NCBI RefSeq assembly: GCF_029784155.1
Contig: NC_073691.1
Coordinates: 21,232,006 to 21,296,005, forward strand
Source: Uranotaenia lowii
Lineage: Eukaryota > Arthropoda > Insecta > Diptera > Culicidae
Length of the DNA: 64,000 nt
Direction of reading: 5' to 3'
Shown here: in pieces, positions 22,561-34,740 of the stretch
Layout: every line of letters begins with the position of its first letter
Numbering within the stretch: the stretch's first letter is position 1
Notes under the pieces: generated by a model
Seen by the model: only the letters and a program-made list of their open reading frames with translations
What the model was told of the DNA's origin: nothing
Database searches by the model: none
Translations under genes and position numbers: made by a program

Positions 22561-23852
22561 TCCTTTTGGCACCTGAGAATAGGGCGATCCTGTCAAAAAA
22601 GAAATAAATTAGACAGTATTTGGTGAAGGTGGTTAAAAATAAATAAAAAATAGTCAAGTCAAGTTTCAGAACACTTAGAAAATCCTTATTCTAAACTTAT
22701 GGTCATAAAACTTTGATCGATTGTCAGATGTCTGGTCCAATAAGTTTAAACGTTGATTGAAAGATCATAAAACTCTAAAAACCTATTTCAAACAAGTTTT
22801 GTTGGTGATGCTGAATCGTCAATGTAACTACATTTTAGAAAAATTCCATTCCAAACAGTTGATCTACTTAGCAATCGGACCGTGACCTCGTTCTACTGCT
22901 GGCAACCCTTCCCAAACTTATGGGCCTCATATATTCATGAACGCAAGAAAAATGAAAAATTCTACGATGTAGCCGTCGTCTAGAGTAAAAACAAGCAAGT
23001 AGACAAAGAGGCAACCCGACGAGGGGACATCAATTTTGTCTCCATCTTTCGTTTGGCGACGAAGACTACCACCTAGTAGAGGTAATTCGAAAACGTTTGG
23101 AATTGGAAACGATTTCGATTTTTAACTACGACGTCGTCGGTTAAACGTTTAGAGTTGCCGAGCTTGAAAGTTGGGTGCGATATGATCTGATAGACTGACA
23201 TTTTGCCTAGTGAGACGGAATTTCACAACTGTACCACAATTTCGAATGTTTGCAAAATTCGGAAGAGTAATTGTTTTTTTTATAATTCAGGAAATTATCA
23301 GTACAACTAATACCTGACTGGACAAATTTTTGGTGAGTCCTGAAACTGGTTCCAACTTGCTTGAAAATAATTTTGTAAATAATTTACTAGTCCATGAATG
23401 ACTTGACTTGGCTTTATGGAAGAAAATTATTTATATTTACTGAAGCTAAAAATTAACTACAGCTACTGTAAAATTTGAGCAAACTTGAGTTCAAATTGAT
23501 TGAGACTTTGGATTGTTAAATCTTCAACAGAAGATGACAAAGCAAACCAACGAAAAAGTTGCATATGGAAACCATATTATTTTTGAAGGTCTCGTAACAC
23601 CTTCAAATAATATTTCAACATTTTGGTAAAGCGCTCACAGCTTCGAAATGGCTTTGAACTGAATCAAGGCCTTTGGTGAAGTTTGGGGAGACCGTCTCCA
23701 CAACATTCGAATGGCACGGGTCCAAAATCACCATTTTGCTCGCTTGCACTACCGAAAAAGAGGGGAGTCAGATCGACGACAACAACAACAACAACAGATT
23801 TTTGGTTGAGGCGCAGAACGATGGCCAAATATCACACCACTCGTGTTTGTTG
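22561..23852. other. Intergenic DNA left of the copia element
   Basis: No gene recognised. An open frame from 23673 runs through the LTR boundary and has only chance content; it is an artefact of the insertion. Confidence 0.45.
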
Positions 23853-23857
23853 GGTAC

Positions 23858-23988
23858 TGTTGGCGAAATAATCCGCGATCACAGCAGTCTGATGTTTAGT
23901 CATAGTTACCTTAGTACATAGTTACGAATAAAATTTTCATTCCACTGTTAACGTTCAATATTAACGGACGTCTTTTTACTTTGCGAGA
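23858..23988 (+). repeat. 5' LTR of the copia element
   Basis: 131 bp, starts TGTTGGCGAAATAA and ends CTTTGCGAGA. It contains AATAAAATTTTC (near 23930), a likely poly(A) signal. The exact right boundary follows from the primer site starting at 23989 and from the target duplication at the other LTR. Confidence 0.95.
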
Positions 23989-24002
23989 GGTTATGGGCCC
24001 AG
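23989..24002 (+). promoter_or_regulatory. Primer-binding site, tRNA-iMet half-molecule
   Basis: GGTTATGGGCCCAG lies directly after the 5' LTR. It is complementary to the anticodon stem-loop side of initiator methionine tRNA (CTGGGCCCATAACC), not to its 3' end. Drosophila copia is primed in this way by a cleaved initiator tRNA, and the same mechanism is inferred here. Confidence 0.9.
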
Positions 24003-24114
24003 GCAAATGGTCATAACCGGAAGTAGTGGAATAGTTAGTAGAAAGTTATCGAAGTAGTAATCCTCAAGCAGTTACATGAAGCAGTAACATCAAGAAGTTC
24101 TTCAAGAAACGAAA

Positions 24115-27100
24115 ATGTATTCTGGCAGCGGAAGCAGCTGGTCGGGAGACACTGGAAGCGGTGCGGCGAGAGCGGTTCGTGCGACCGGCGGAAGCAGTGT
24201 GGCTCTGACGATCGAGAAGCTGAAGGGCCGAGAAAATTTCGTTTCGTGGGCGTTCGCAATGAAAATGACGCTCATCCGGGAGGGTTCCTGGTGCGCGGTC
24301 GAACCGAAGGAAGGCGAAGTCGTCGAGGAGGAGATTGACATGAAGGCGCTGTCTACAATCTGCCTATCCCTGGAGAAGACGAATTACAGCCTGGTTATGG
24401 ACGCGAAGAACGCGAGAGAGGCCTGGGGAAAGCTGAAAAACGCTTTTCAAGATGACGGAATTTATCGTCGCATTGGTTTGTTGCAGCAGCTTACTTCGAT
24501 CAGACTGGAAAATTTTTCGAGCACGGAAGCGTACGTGGATGCCATGGTTTCAACGAGCCACAAGCTGGCTGAAATAAATTTCCCTGTTGCTGATGAGTGG
24601 CTCGCTTCGCTACTGTTGATGGGATTGCCGAAGTACTATGCACCGATGGTAATGGGCTTGGAGGCGTCGGGACAGGCGTTGAATGCGGATGCAGTGAAAT
24701 CCAAAATTCTGCAAGATGTCCAAGTCAAAAATGGACCACGAAGCAGCAGTGACGAAGGAGCTTTCTACAGCGGAGGTGGGCACCACCAGCATCAGCAGCG
24801 ACGTCGTGGTAGCGGCGGTTCGAGCAGGCGAGATGTAACTTGTTTCAATTGCCACAAACCGGGGCATTACGCAGCAAGTTGTCCGGAGAAGACCGGAGCA
24901 ACGATGACGAAAGGACGAAAAGGTCGAGCGATGTGTGCAGTTTTGGCGGTGAGCGATGTTAATCAAGATGAGTGGTATTTTGACTCTGGAGCCACAACCC
25001 ACATGGCTAGAGCTGGACCGAATTTTCAAGCGCAGCAGGAGGTGTCGTTTCAGATCGACACAGCGAATAAAACCAGTATGACAGCCAAAGCAAGAGGCGT
25101 GGTCAATTTGGATTGCATCGAAGGGCCGGTGGACGTACAGGACGTGTTGGAAGTACCAGAGCTAGCAGCGAACTTGTTGTCGGTTAACAAAATCTGCAGC
25201 AAAGGCTTTACGATGGCGTTCACGGCGGATGATTGCAAGGTGCTTACCGAAACTGGAGAAGTTTTTGCGTCTGGTACTGCGGAACGAGGATTGTATCGAC
25301 TCAACCGACAGGTGCAGAAGGCATACGTGTGCGGGGAGCTCGAAGTGTGGCACAGGCGATTAGGCCACTTGAACCTGCAAAGTTTGAAGCAGTTGGAGCG
25401 GATGGCAAACGGATTTTCGATGAAAAAGGCAGATACGTTGGATTGTGTGGCTTGCCTGCAGGGTAAGCATGCTCGTGATGTATTCCCGAACAGCGACTCG
25501 AGAGCCAAGCAGCGTTTGGAGTTGGTTCATACCGATTTATGCGGACCATTTGAAGTGATGTCACTAGGAGGAAGTCGATATTTCGTGAGCTTTATCGACG
25601 ATGCTACGCGAAAGGTGTTTATTTACACGTTGGTGACGAAGGACCAGGCATACGAGGCATATGAAAACTTCAAGGCGATGGCGGAGCGGCAGACTGGCTG
25701 CAAATTAAAAGTTTTGCGCAGCGACAACGGCCGAGAATATATCAACGATCGGTTCAAGACGAGCATGAAGAAGGATGGTGTTCGGCATCAGAAGTCGTGT
25801 CCGTATACGCCGGAGCAAAATGGCGTTGCGGAACGAATGAACCGGACGATTCTGGAGAAGGTGAGATGTATGCTGAACGACGCTAACATGCCGAAAAAGT
25901 TCTGGGCCGAAGCGGTGAACACAGCGGTCTATTTGATCAACCGGAGCCCAACTCGTACCTTGGACGGAAAGACGCCAGAAGAGGCGTGGACCGGACGGAA
26001 ACCTTTTGTTGGCCACTTGAAAATTTTTGGATCAACAGCGATGATGCATGTACCGAAGCAGAAGCGGAAGAAGCTAGACCCAAAATCGACGAAGTGTGTG
26101 TTTGTCGGTTATTCCGAGGACATAAAAGGGTATCGACTTTACGATCCGGAGAGCAACGACATCATTATCAGCCGTGATGTGAAGATCCTGGACGAGGGCC
26201 GAAGCGAGGCGTCAGCATCTGAAAAAGGAAGCAAAATTGAGTTTTTGGAAATTGAATTTTCGGACGAGATGGTCACCGAAGCGAGAGGTGATTTGCCAGC
26301 GAGAATTAATTCATCCGTGGAAGGGGCGAGTTCGTCCATTCCGGTGCAACCCGAGCCGGAGCAGGATGAGGCTGCAGAGCATTCAACTGTCGAACGAATG
26401 GCGAACAACAGCAGCAGTTCCGAAAGTGAATTCGAGGATGCAGATGGCGACATCGCGCTCCCGCCGCAATCAAAAAGACCAGCTGAAATAGAGCTTGTGT
26501 CGAGGCGCAGCGGTAGGGAGCGCCAACCTCCAGGCAAGTACAAAGATTTTGTCACTTATAGCACGTTTATTGGCCAAAACCTTTCCCAACAGTCGACAAT
26601 TGCACGGGGCGGTGCACGAGGTGCCGCAGTTGCGGATGTCAAGACGATGGACGATCCGACTACGTATAAAGAGGCGTTGCGTAGACCAGACCGAGAGCTG
26701 TGGGTAGCAGCAATGCGAGAGGAAATCAGCGCGTTGGAGGCCAACCAAACGTGGACGTTGGAAGAATTACCGAAGGGCGGAAAAGCGATCAAAAATAAGT
26801 GGGTCTTCAAAACGAAGCGTGGACCCGATGGCCAGATCGAGCGGTACAAGGCGCGCTTGGTCGTGAAAGGGTGCGCACAGCGACCGGGCATAGACTACGA
26901 CGAAGTTTACTCACCGGTGGTCCGGTACTCAACCATAAGGTACCTGATGGCGTTGGCGACAAAGTTTGATCTCGAAGTGGATCAAATGGATGCGGTCACA
27001 GCTTTTCTGCAAGGCAGACTCAACGACGAAGTAATCCATATGGAGCAGCCCGAAGGTTTTCAGCAAGACAGGACGAAGGTGTGTCGGCTTAGAAAAGCGC

Positions 27101-28203
27101 TTTACGGATTGAAGCAATCCAGTCGTGTCTGGAATCAGCAGCTAGACGAGGCGTTACGGGAGTTCGGACTGGAGAAATCGAAAGTTGATCCATGTCTGTA
27201 CTTCTCCATCGATGAGGACAGAATGTTGTTCGTCACTATTTATGTGGACGACTTTCTGATTTTCACCAACAACGCAGAACTGAAGATGCGGCTGAAGAGA
27301 TTTTTGAGCACACGGTTCCAGATGAAAGATTTGGGCGAAGCGAAGTTGTGCCTGGGACTGAGGATCAGCAGGAATCGGGAACGTGGTGAATTGACCCTTG
27401 ACCAACAGAACTACATCGAAGATGTTTTGGACAGATTTCACATGGGAAGTTGTCATCCTGTGAGTACACCGTTTGAGGTCAGCGAGCGATTGGACAAATC
27501 GATGTCACCACAGAAACCGGAAGAGGACGAACGAATGCAGAAGGTTCCCTACAAGGAAGCTGTAGGATGTCTCCAGTATATTGCGCAAGCAACACGTCCG
27601 GATATCAGCTACGCGGTGAATGCAGTCAGTGAATTCAACAGCAATCCGGGACCAAAGCACTGGGACGCAGTGAAAAGAATTCTACGATACCTGAAGGGAA
27701 CGGCGAGCAATCGGCTGCGGTACAGCAAGCAAGGCAACGGAGAGCTAGTTGGCTACACCGATGCAGATTGGGGAGGAGACAAGGACACAGCGAGATCGAC
27801 GACGGGATACGTGTTCATGTTCCAAGGTGGCGCTATCTCTTGGAACGTGAAACGCCAGTCAACGGTAGCTTTATCAAGTTGCGAGGCTGAATACATGGCG
27901 ATGTCGAGGACGATCCAGGAGGCGTTGTGGTGGCGGAATTTATTGAAGCAAATTACCGGAGAAATTGTTGTACCAATCCTGTGCGACAATCAATCTGCCA
28001 TCTGCATAGCCAAGAACGGATGCTACAACCCGAGGACGAAGCATGTGGACATTCGCTATCATTTTGTCCACGAAACGATCGATGACGGTAAGGTAGCGGT
28101 GGACTACGTCAACACGAAGGAGCAAGTCGCAGACGGATTCACCAAGCCCTTGGTTAAAGCTGGAATCGACAAGATGAAGCAGATGCTAGGGATCGAGGAT
28201 TAG
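24115..28203 (+). CDS. Copia-type Gag-Pol polyprotein (1362 aa)
   Basis: One uninterrupted frame encodes the particle protein and all enzymes needed for replication by reverse transcription. Visible in order: a Gag region (about 30-235) typical of copia elements; a CCHC zinc knuckle at residues 243-256; aspartic protease with DSG at 290-292; integrase with the HHCC zinc motif (H413, H418, C444, C447) and the DD35E triad D474, D537, E573; reverse transcriptase with YVDD at 1043-1046; and RNase H with TDAD around 1215-1218 and CDNQSA later. Every catalytic residue I can locate is present. Length and domain order (protease, integrase, RT, RNase H) are those of Ty1/copia rather than gypsy. Antisense open frames inside are shadows. 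Confidence 0.97.
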   Translation: MYSGSGSSWSGDTGSGAARAVRATGGSSVALTIEKLKGRENFVSWAFAMKMTLIREGSWCAVEPKEGEVVEEEIDMKALSTICLSLEKTNYSLVMDAKNAREAWGKLKNAFQDDGIYRRIGLLQQLTSIRLENFSSTEAYVDAMVSTSHKLAEINFPVADEWLASLLLMGLPKYYAPMVMGLEASGQALNADAVKSKILQDVQVKNGPRSSSDEGAFYSGGGHHQHQQRRRGSGGSSRRDVTCFNCHKPGHYAASCPEKTGATMTKGRKGRAMCAVLAVSDVNQDEWYFDSGATTHMARAGPNFQAQQEVSFQIDTANKTSMTAKARGVVNLDCIEGPVDVQDVLEVPELAANLLSVNKICSKGFTMAFTADDCKVLTETGEVFASGTAERGLYRLNRQVQKAYVCGELEVWHRRLGHLNLQSLKQLERMANGFSMKKADTLDCVACLQGKHARDVFPNSDSRAKQRLELVHTDLCGPFEVMSLGGSRYFVSFIDDATRKVFIYTLVTKDQAYEAYENFKAMAERQTGCKLKVLRSDNGREYINDRFKTSMKKDGVRHQKSCPYTPEQNGVAERMNRTILEKVRCMLNDANMPKKFWAEAVNTAVYLINRSPTRTLDGKTPEEAWTGRKPFVGHLKIFGSTAMMHVPKQKRKKLDPKSTKCVFVGYSEDIKGYRLYDPESNDIIISRDVKILDEGRSEASASEKGSKIEFLEIEFSDEMVTEARGDLPARINSSVEGASSSIPVQPEPEQDEAAEHSTVERMANNSSSSESEFEDADGDIALPPQSKRPAEIELVSRRSGRERQPPGKYKDFVTYSTFIGQNLSQQSTIARGGARGAAVADVKTMDDPTTYKEALRRPDRELWVAAMREEISALEANQTWTLEELPKGGKAIKNKWVFKTKRGPDGQIERYKARLVVKGCAQRPGIDYDEVYSPVVRYSTIRYLMALATKFDLEVDQMDAVTAFLQGRLNDEVIHMEQPEGFQQDRTKVCRLRKALYGLKQSSRVWNQQLDEALREFGLEKSKVDPCLYFSIDEDRMLFVTIYVDDFLIFTNNAELKMRLKRFLSTRFQMKDLGEAKLCLGLRISRNRERGELTLDQQNYIEDVLDRFHMGSCHPVSTPFEVSERLDKSMSPQKPEEDERMQKVPYKEAVGCLQYIAQATRPDISYAVNAVSEFNSNPGPKHWDAVKRILRYLKGTASNRLRYSKQGNGELVGYTDADWGGDKDTARSTTGYVFMFQGGAISWNVKRQSTVALSSCEAEYMAMSRTIQEALWWRNLLKQITGEIVVPILCDNQSAICIAKNGCYNPRTKHVDIRYHFVHETIDDGKVAVDYVNTKEQVADGFTKPLVKAGIDKMKQMLGIED

Positions 28204-28210
28204 GGAGGAG
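28202..28210 (+). promoter_or_regulatory. Polypurine tract
   Basis: AGGGAGGAG lies immediately before the 3' LTR and overlaps the gag-pol stop codon. It is the expected primer for plus-strand DNA synthesis. Confidence 0.85.
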
Positions 28211-28341
28211 TGTTGGCGAAATAATCCGCGATCACAGCAGTCTGATGTTTAGTCATAGTTACCTTAGTACATAGTTACGAATAAAATTTTCATTCCACTG
28301 TTAACGTTCAATATTAACGGACGTCTTTTTACTTTGCGAGA
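28211..28341 (+). repeat. 3' LTR of the copia element
   Basis: 131 bp and base-for-base the same as the 5' LTR in my reading. The following GGTAC completes the 5-bp target duplication. Confidence 0.95.
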
Positions 28342-28346
28342 GGTAC

Positions 28347-31300
28347 CCGTGTATGGTGCCAGAACTTCATAAAGTTGATGCGAAAAAGTGCGGCGGCACA
28401 GAAAGAAAAAAACCCGATGAAGGGATATCTCGAAAACAGCAACAAAACGCAATACCGTGTTGCGCACGGCCGCATATTGCTTGCTTGCTGCTCGCCCTTG
28501 TTGTTGGGCGCGTTAGTATTGATGGAACCACCGCAAATGACACCAATACACTTTCAGAATCAGCAACACCAGAGTTGGGGATTTTTTTGCGTAGTTTCGT
28601 TCTCGTAATCGGGAAAAATGAAGCTGAAATTAAAGATTTTCTGATGAAACTGGGCATAGACATTTTAAGCTGAAAGATCATTCAGTTTATAAAATTTATA
28701 AGCGATAAACTGATAACGAAAATCAACAGCTGATGCGGTTTAACGGATTCATGCACCGAAAAAACCACATCATCAAAACAACAAAAAAGCAGATAGAGGA
28801 AGTGAATGTGGTGTTGCAGCTGTGTGCAAACGTTTATGGTAGATGGAACGTCGTCGCAATGCGTCTTGGCCTGTTCCACAGTCTGCGTCCACACTCCACG
28901 GTTGAATTTTTATCGATATGTGAGGGCAGGCACACATAAAGCGGGACATAGACTACACAAATGGCCTGTACAAATTCGATGATTCCACGACGATTGTTTG
29001 ATCTATGCTCGCCCACACACTATACAAACATTTTTCACGCGAACACAAACGATTGCTGGCGAAAACAGCAACAGCAACAAAAAAACCATCTCCACCCCGG
29101 CTGGGAGGATGTTTTGTACAAAATATTTCGATCCCGACCGATTTTACTCCAACCGTTTGGGCGCTCATTCAAGCAGTGCCATACACTATGCAAATCGTGT
29201 TTACAGCGACAAAATTTCATCGAATTTCTTCGCATTTGTACAAATGTTGTGTAGTCTGTGGCCCGCTTAATGGGAGGAACGCACCATATCGTAATGCAAC
29301 CTTCTGGAACGCAAAATTATTTTTAGTTTTTAATAGAGTAAATTATAGAAAAAATAATGTTTCGATTCAGTTACCATACCGGTACGGCTTGGAGAAAAAG
29401 GGAAAGTAACTAAACCACAAATCAGAGAGAATACTGTTTGTTTTGACTGTATTTTTGGGTGACCTTGATTGAACGTGACTGAGTTATTCAACTATTTTCA
29501 TAGCTTTTAATAACTATTTATCAGAATACTAGTTGTTTTGACTGTATTTTTAAGGTGACCTTGATTGAAATAAACTATTTTCTTGACTTTTAATATTAAT
29601 TCAGCAATGGGACTTTTTCTCTTTCCATTATTTCCTCCTTAAAAGATAAAATTGAGTCAAAATAGATTAGGATAATTTCTCGGCCTGAAGTCTTTACCGA
29701 TTTATTATGATTTTCATAATTAAAAACACGTCAAATTAGCATCAGCTTTCAAATGCAAATCTGGAGCTATAGACGATGAGCTTACTAGCTTTGATTATGA
29801 GAACAATTTGTGAATAAATTAGCAAAAATCAATTCAGTTTTCTTTTCTTCCACCGAAACCAGCTGAGGACAGTTTTCTATTTCCTTCTAGGATTACCTAC
29901 ATGTCTCCGTCAACATCTGCTCATCGCAACGGGTATCGAATTCCAAAAGGGAAAGCTTCCTTAGGATAGTTTCTTGGGAAACGCAAACCCCAAACTAATG
30001 CGCAATATGGTGCAACAACAAAGAGGAACAACGCCGCGTTGGTCTCTTGTCTTGGGTTTGATTATGATGGGCAGATGCTTGCCGCTAACGTAACCAATTT
30101 CTTTCCCTTATAAAAGTTTGGACAAGAGGAAATCCCTTCATAAGTGAATCACGTTATCTCAAAAAAAAAGTGAAAATGTCACTAGCATGGAAAATCCCAA
30201 GAAACCGTGATCAATTAGTAACTAGGTGGATAATCATAGAGCAAAACGTTCATCTATTCTTCAGCCTAGTTTGAGCTGTCGATGCGATATCGCACAACAG
30301 GTACTCGTCGTTTACTAACACACAGGCACACGGACGTTTGAAGTGTGTGTTCGTGGCAAAACGACAAACAAACGTCGGGCAAACGTAATTACAACAAACA
30401 ACGTCGTCGCACATGATTTTTTTTGTTGTTGTTTTTTTCATGAAGCGACTTGAACGTTTTTGAGCCGAATTACGCCATTAATAGATCATTTTGAGTAAAT
30501 TTTATAGAGCTCATAGCTTCCCAGAAATAAACTAAATTAAATACTTTAAAGGTTTTTCACAAATGTTGAGTCATTTATAAAAAAGGCTAAAAAAGAAAAC
30601 TTTGCTCTAGGATTGACACTATCCGAATTAACAACCGATTTTGCAAAGCAAATTTCATAATTTGCAAAAACGTACCGGAAAAAACGAAAAACCCCTATCA
30701 ATTCGCTGCTTAATATGAATGTATGCATGTATGAACATCAAAAACATCTCTTGAAAATTTTGATGTGGCGTATTTGCATTTTTCTATTTAAAATCGTACA
30801 AATTTATGCTCAGCTAGGGTCTACATTACTTGAAAAAGAAGTGTTATGAATACTATAGAGCTTGCTTATCTGCATCCTAAAAATATGCCTATCTTAACAT
30901 CTTTTTTCAAAAAAAGATTTGAACTAACTTTTTAGAGCTTTGTAGTTTTGACGGATATCAGCAGCATTTGCTCAAGAGATAGACCTTTGAAAACCCCGTG
31001 TTGGTCTTCCGGATCAGGCAAACGTAAGCCAGTCGAAAAGCCTAGAATCTTTTCAACTTTGCTTCGAAACAAAAAAAAAGAAGGGAATCGAAGAATACGT
31101 ATCTACCCCGTGGCAATGTCGTCGTCGTCATCGCCAGTACAAGAAATCGTTGTGTTGTTGTTATTATTCTGGTTTGAGGGCCATCAGCCGTTCCACAGAA
31201 ACGAATAACAACAAAGTTGTCGGTCGAGGCAGCAGCAGCTGCATGGTTAGCACTACTACATTTAACTACTTATATACTCCAGCCCACATGTGGGGTGGTG

Positions 31301-32416
31301 TACCTGGGCACAGGATCTCACAAATCCACATCTTGATCCTCGTATGAGGCAAACCGGGCAAAAGGAAAACAGTCACGTCGTCACTAATGTCCGCTTCCGA
31401 TTCGGTGGTATTTGTGGAACCAGAGAACCTGCACCAACACCGTGCCAAACTATGCACGAGGTCGCGAAAAAAAGAAACGTATTTACACACTTTTTCTATG
31501 ATAGGGGTATGTAGGGAGGTTTTCCCTAGCGAGAAACTAACCAGTTCCTGATAGCTGATAGCTCAGCTTCGTGTGAGAAAAGTTTCTTCAAAAAACAACA
31601 ACAACAAAAAAGTAAAACTAGATACTCTAGGAACAATGAAAGGGAGCTCAGGCAAAAAAATACATTTCCTGTTTTGTTTGTTAGAAAAAAAAGTAAATTC
31701 GCAAAAATTATCTTCCAGGTATTTCTCGGTTCAGAACTGCCACAAAAGCCTATGCCCCTTGCTTGAGTGAGGGGAGTAGGAACTTTCGAATGATTTCAAT
31801 TATTTTGCTTGCGTAATTAATTGCAAACGTGGTGCTTACCTGCGTTGCAAAGCAATGAAATCTAGACCCATACCTCTGAGTGGTACGTGACAATCGGGTA
31901 GAGCTGGGCTCGGTTCGGAGCTAATCGTTAACTTGCCAGCCGGCTACAGCAAGCTCGTTGAAACGTGTTCAATCCGGATTTTTTTTTCGAGCGTCTTGTC
32001 TCAGCTCGCCATTTGTTGTGATTTCAATCGGTTTAAATGGGCATTCGTTGAGAACCATCCAGATGGTTGGCGCATTTGATTAATCGCCGAGAGCTTTCTT
32101 TTTCGAAAGATCTGTAAAGAGACTTAAAATCGGAACAAAAACAAAAAGGATAGAAAGGACCAATTTTAGTCAATTTCATACTAGATAACTATAGAATTAT
32201 TTTGGGTGAAACAAATAGCAAAGATTTAGCATGAGTAGAGTCAACTGTGGTAATTTTATTATTATGAACAAAAATACAGATTTAAAGTTAGAAAAGGGTT
32301 AGGCTTAAAAGCGGCACGTTATCCAAAACGGGAAAGTTGTGCCCATTATTCTAAGATTTTTTGCTGGTTTTCTAAATTTCCATTAGTGACCCTACACACT
32401 TCCACACTACATTACG
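28347..32416. other. Intergenic DNA right of copia; one small tandem duplication
   Basis: No gene recognised; open frames at 28353-29409 on both strands overlap one another and have no domain. Near 29428-29600 a segment of about 93 bp is duplicated: both copies contain TTGTTTTGACTGTATTTTT followed by GGTGACCTTGATTGAA. 30948-31208 and 31150-31514 are open by chance. Confidence 0.45.
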
Positions 32417-32420
32417 TTAA

Positions 32421-32569
32421 CCCTTCGTTTCATAACATATTTGCAACAATTAATGTATGAAAAAAGTGAAAAATCGTATTTTATTTAAATTTTTTTTCTT
32501 GACGTACACATTATTTCCTACTGTTTAAAATGATTTTTAAGGGAAAATAAAAAATCATGAAATGAAGGG
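32421..32569. mobile_element. piggyBac-like mini-element (TTAA flanks)
   Basis: A 149-bp element beginning CCCTTCGTTTCATAA; the reverse complement of its right end begins CCCTTCATTTCATGA. It is bounded by TTAA at 32417-32420 and 32570-32573, the exclusive target of piggyBac transposons. No coding capacity. Confidence 0.65.
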
Positions 32570-32573
32570 TTAA

Positions 32574-34160
32574 GACACAAATGCCACACAAAAAACTACA
32601 CGTGAAGCCAATTACATCAGTTATGAACATTGGTACGTCTCTTGTAACAATTAAAACCCAAACTTAAACCTACCAGGAGTTAAAAAAAAAATTACTCTAG
32701 TTTCTTAGAACGTGTGTAGTTATGTTGATTCTACAATGAAAAATCTCTTCCTCATAGTTTTCTCACCTTAAGTAGTAAGAAAGAAAGCTCTCGTTACTCA
32801 ATAACATTACAATAACAAAATTAGAACAATTTCTAGAGATGTAGAATTGGAACGTGGAACTCACATCCTAACTGACTCAACTGTGATGATTGAATGATAT
32901 ATCACTCCGTGATACGGATTTGTTAACAGCTTAAACAAAATGATTGAAGCAGTAGATAGAGGTATTCATACTGTCAAGTTGGGACTTCAACTCGAATGTT
33001 GTTATTTTCAACAAATATTGAATAAAACAATTTTAAGTCCAAATATCATTATTGATTGATAAGCTATGAACGTTCTGGTTAGTGAGATAACATACTTGTA
33101 GGCGAAAAAATTGGAAGAGTCATCTGTGGTAATTTTGAACAAGAAATGTTTTCTTCTCCTTGATGGAGCTGTTCTTGTATTACTTCAAAAATTTGAAAAA
33201 TTTTTATTAAATTTATTCTATATTTAAACAGGAATAAAAAAAACAAGGCTTTACATTCCGGATTATACCTCAACAAGATATAAAGCTAGGAAAAAATAAA
33301 GTTTCTTACCATTGTTCCGAACGAAACCGAAAATCACAACAATTTCCTACTTTCTTTTTAAAGTCAAACAATTCTAATAACAATGCATTTGAAATTGTTT
33401 TAATCCGTTTAAAACACATTATTTCTTCAGAATGCCGCAGCCTTGGCAACGAAAAACTAGAAAAAGAAACGGCGTTCAATCGACTGACGGAAAACTGCTC
33501 GATTTTTGCAAGCATGAATATTTATCTAGACAATTTTTAGGACACACATTTGAAAACGATGTAAGAAACTATTCATACAGACAGGGTGTCTAAAATAAAG
33601 AATAAAGAAAAAAACTCACTTTGCGATATGTAAAAATTCTATTATAAGATCTGACATTGAATTTGATTCGACCTAGCTAAATATTAATTTGAATCCTAAA
33701 CAGCGATTTTCTGCCTAAATTAGCGATCAACAACACATCGTTGTTGATTTTTGATGCGTTATAATGCTCATCTCACGTGAACTTTGTTTCAAAAATGTTT
33801 AAAAAAACAATCATAATAGTAATATTTCGCATTTCGATTGACTTCTGAATTTTCAATTTTAATCTTCATTTTGACGAAGAATTCAAATTTTGAATGCTTG
33901 GTTCTAAATAATTATTCTTTCATTTCTTTTATTCATAATTCAAAAATAAATTCTAGATAATATCGTTTTTTTTTTACTTGGATCTAAAATTTTGAATGTG
34001 GGTGGACTGCTCTTAGTTCTGACTTTAATTATCGAAAAAAAAATTGTTCTTAAATCTTATAATACTATGGGTTTCTCATGTATAGTCAGCTAATGCAGAG
34101 CAAAGGCGGGAGCAATTCATGGGAGCTTTTCATCAACATGCCCTCTAGCCTAAAATTTCA
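32574..34160. other. AT-rich intergenic DNA, nothing recognised
   Basis: No reading frame or repeat with support. Open frames on the minus strand at 33079-33276 and 33306-33515 have no recognisable content. Confidence 0.45.
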
Positions 34161-34631
34161 ACACCTATCAAGCTTTCTCCTATTGGCGCACTAATGCCTG
34201 TCTATCCACCTTTCTTTCAAATTCTATAAAATAAATTCTCTCTAGTTTTCATTCCGCCGCACATGCCATTAAAATTATAATCATACAAATTACGGCGATT
34301 AAAATCATATAACAAACAATCATTGGCAAAAAGAAAAAATACAACAAGAAAAATACGGTTCAAAAATTGACACTTGGCCAAAAAGTTAGAACGCGGAATA
34401 GATAAAATGTGAAATGCGAAAAAATCGACAAGTAGCAACTATTCGCAGCGAATCTGAAATAATGGCAACGTCGATAGAACTGTTCTCGCATAAGGAAAGC
34501 TCAGTAGGCCCACACCTATCAAGCTTTCTCCTATTGGCGCACTAATGCCTGTCTATCCACCTTTCTTTCAAATTCTATAAAATAAACTCTCTCTAGTTTT
34601 CATTCCGCCGCACATGCCATTAAAATTATAA
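34161..34631. repeat. 120-bp direct repeat, copies 351 bp apart
   Basis: Copies at 34161-34280 and 34512-34631, both starting ACACCTATCAAGC and ending CATTAAAATTATAA, differ at one base that I can see (AAATAAATTC versus AAATAAACTC). The 231 bp between them are unique. A recent duplication, or a very small element with terminal direct repeats (TRIM-like), would both fit; no primer site was seen. Confidence 0.6.
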
Positions 34632-34740
34632 CAATACTACTTTACTTAAATCTTATAATCAAATCATGTACTATTTCACCTTAGAATTATGTAAACTTTT
34701 CGAACTCAACTGACTTCTGAATAATTCAAAACTTAATAAA

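Larger units (their letters stand above)
23858..28341 (+). mobile_element. Complete Ty1/copia LTR retrotransposon
   Basis: A 4484-bp element with two 131-bp LTRs (23858-23988 and 28211-28341) that are identical as read, flanked by the 5-bp duplication GGTAC (23853-23857 and 28342-28346). The 5' LTR is followed at once by a primer-binding site for a tRNA-iMet half-molecule, and the 3' LTR is preceded by a polypurine tract. The single gag-pol frame is intact. Identical LTRs mean a very recent insertion, and nothing in the sequence suggests it is dead. LTR starts with TGTTGG, as in Drosophila copia, but ends GAGA rather than CA. The 131-bp LTR is short for this superfamily. Confidence 0.97.

Noticed and set aside
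23673..23921. 82-codon frame entering the 5' LTR
   Set aside because: Crosses the exact copia insertion boundary at 23858, so it cannot have existed before a very recent insertion.
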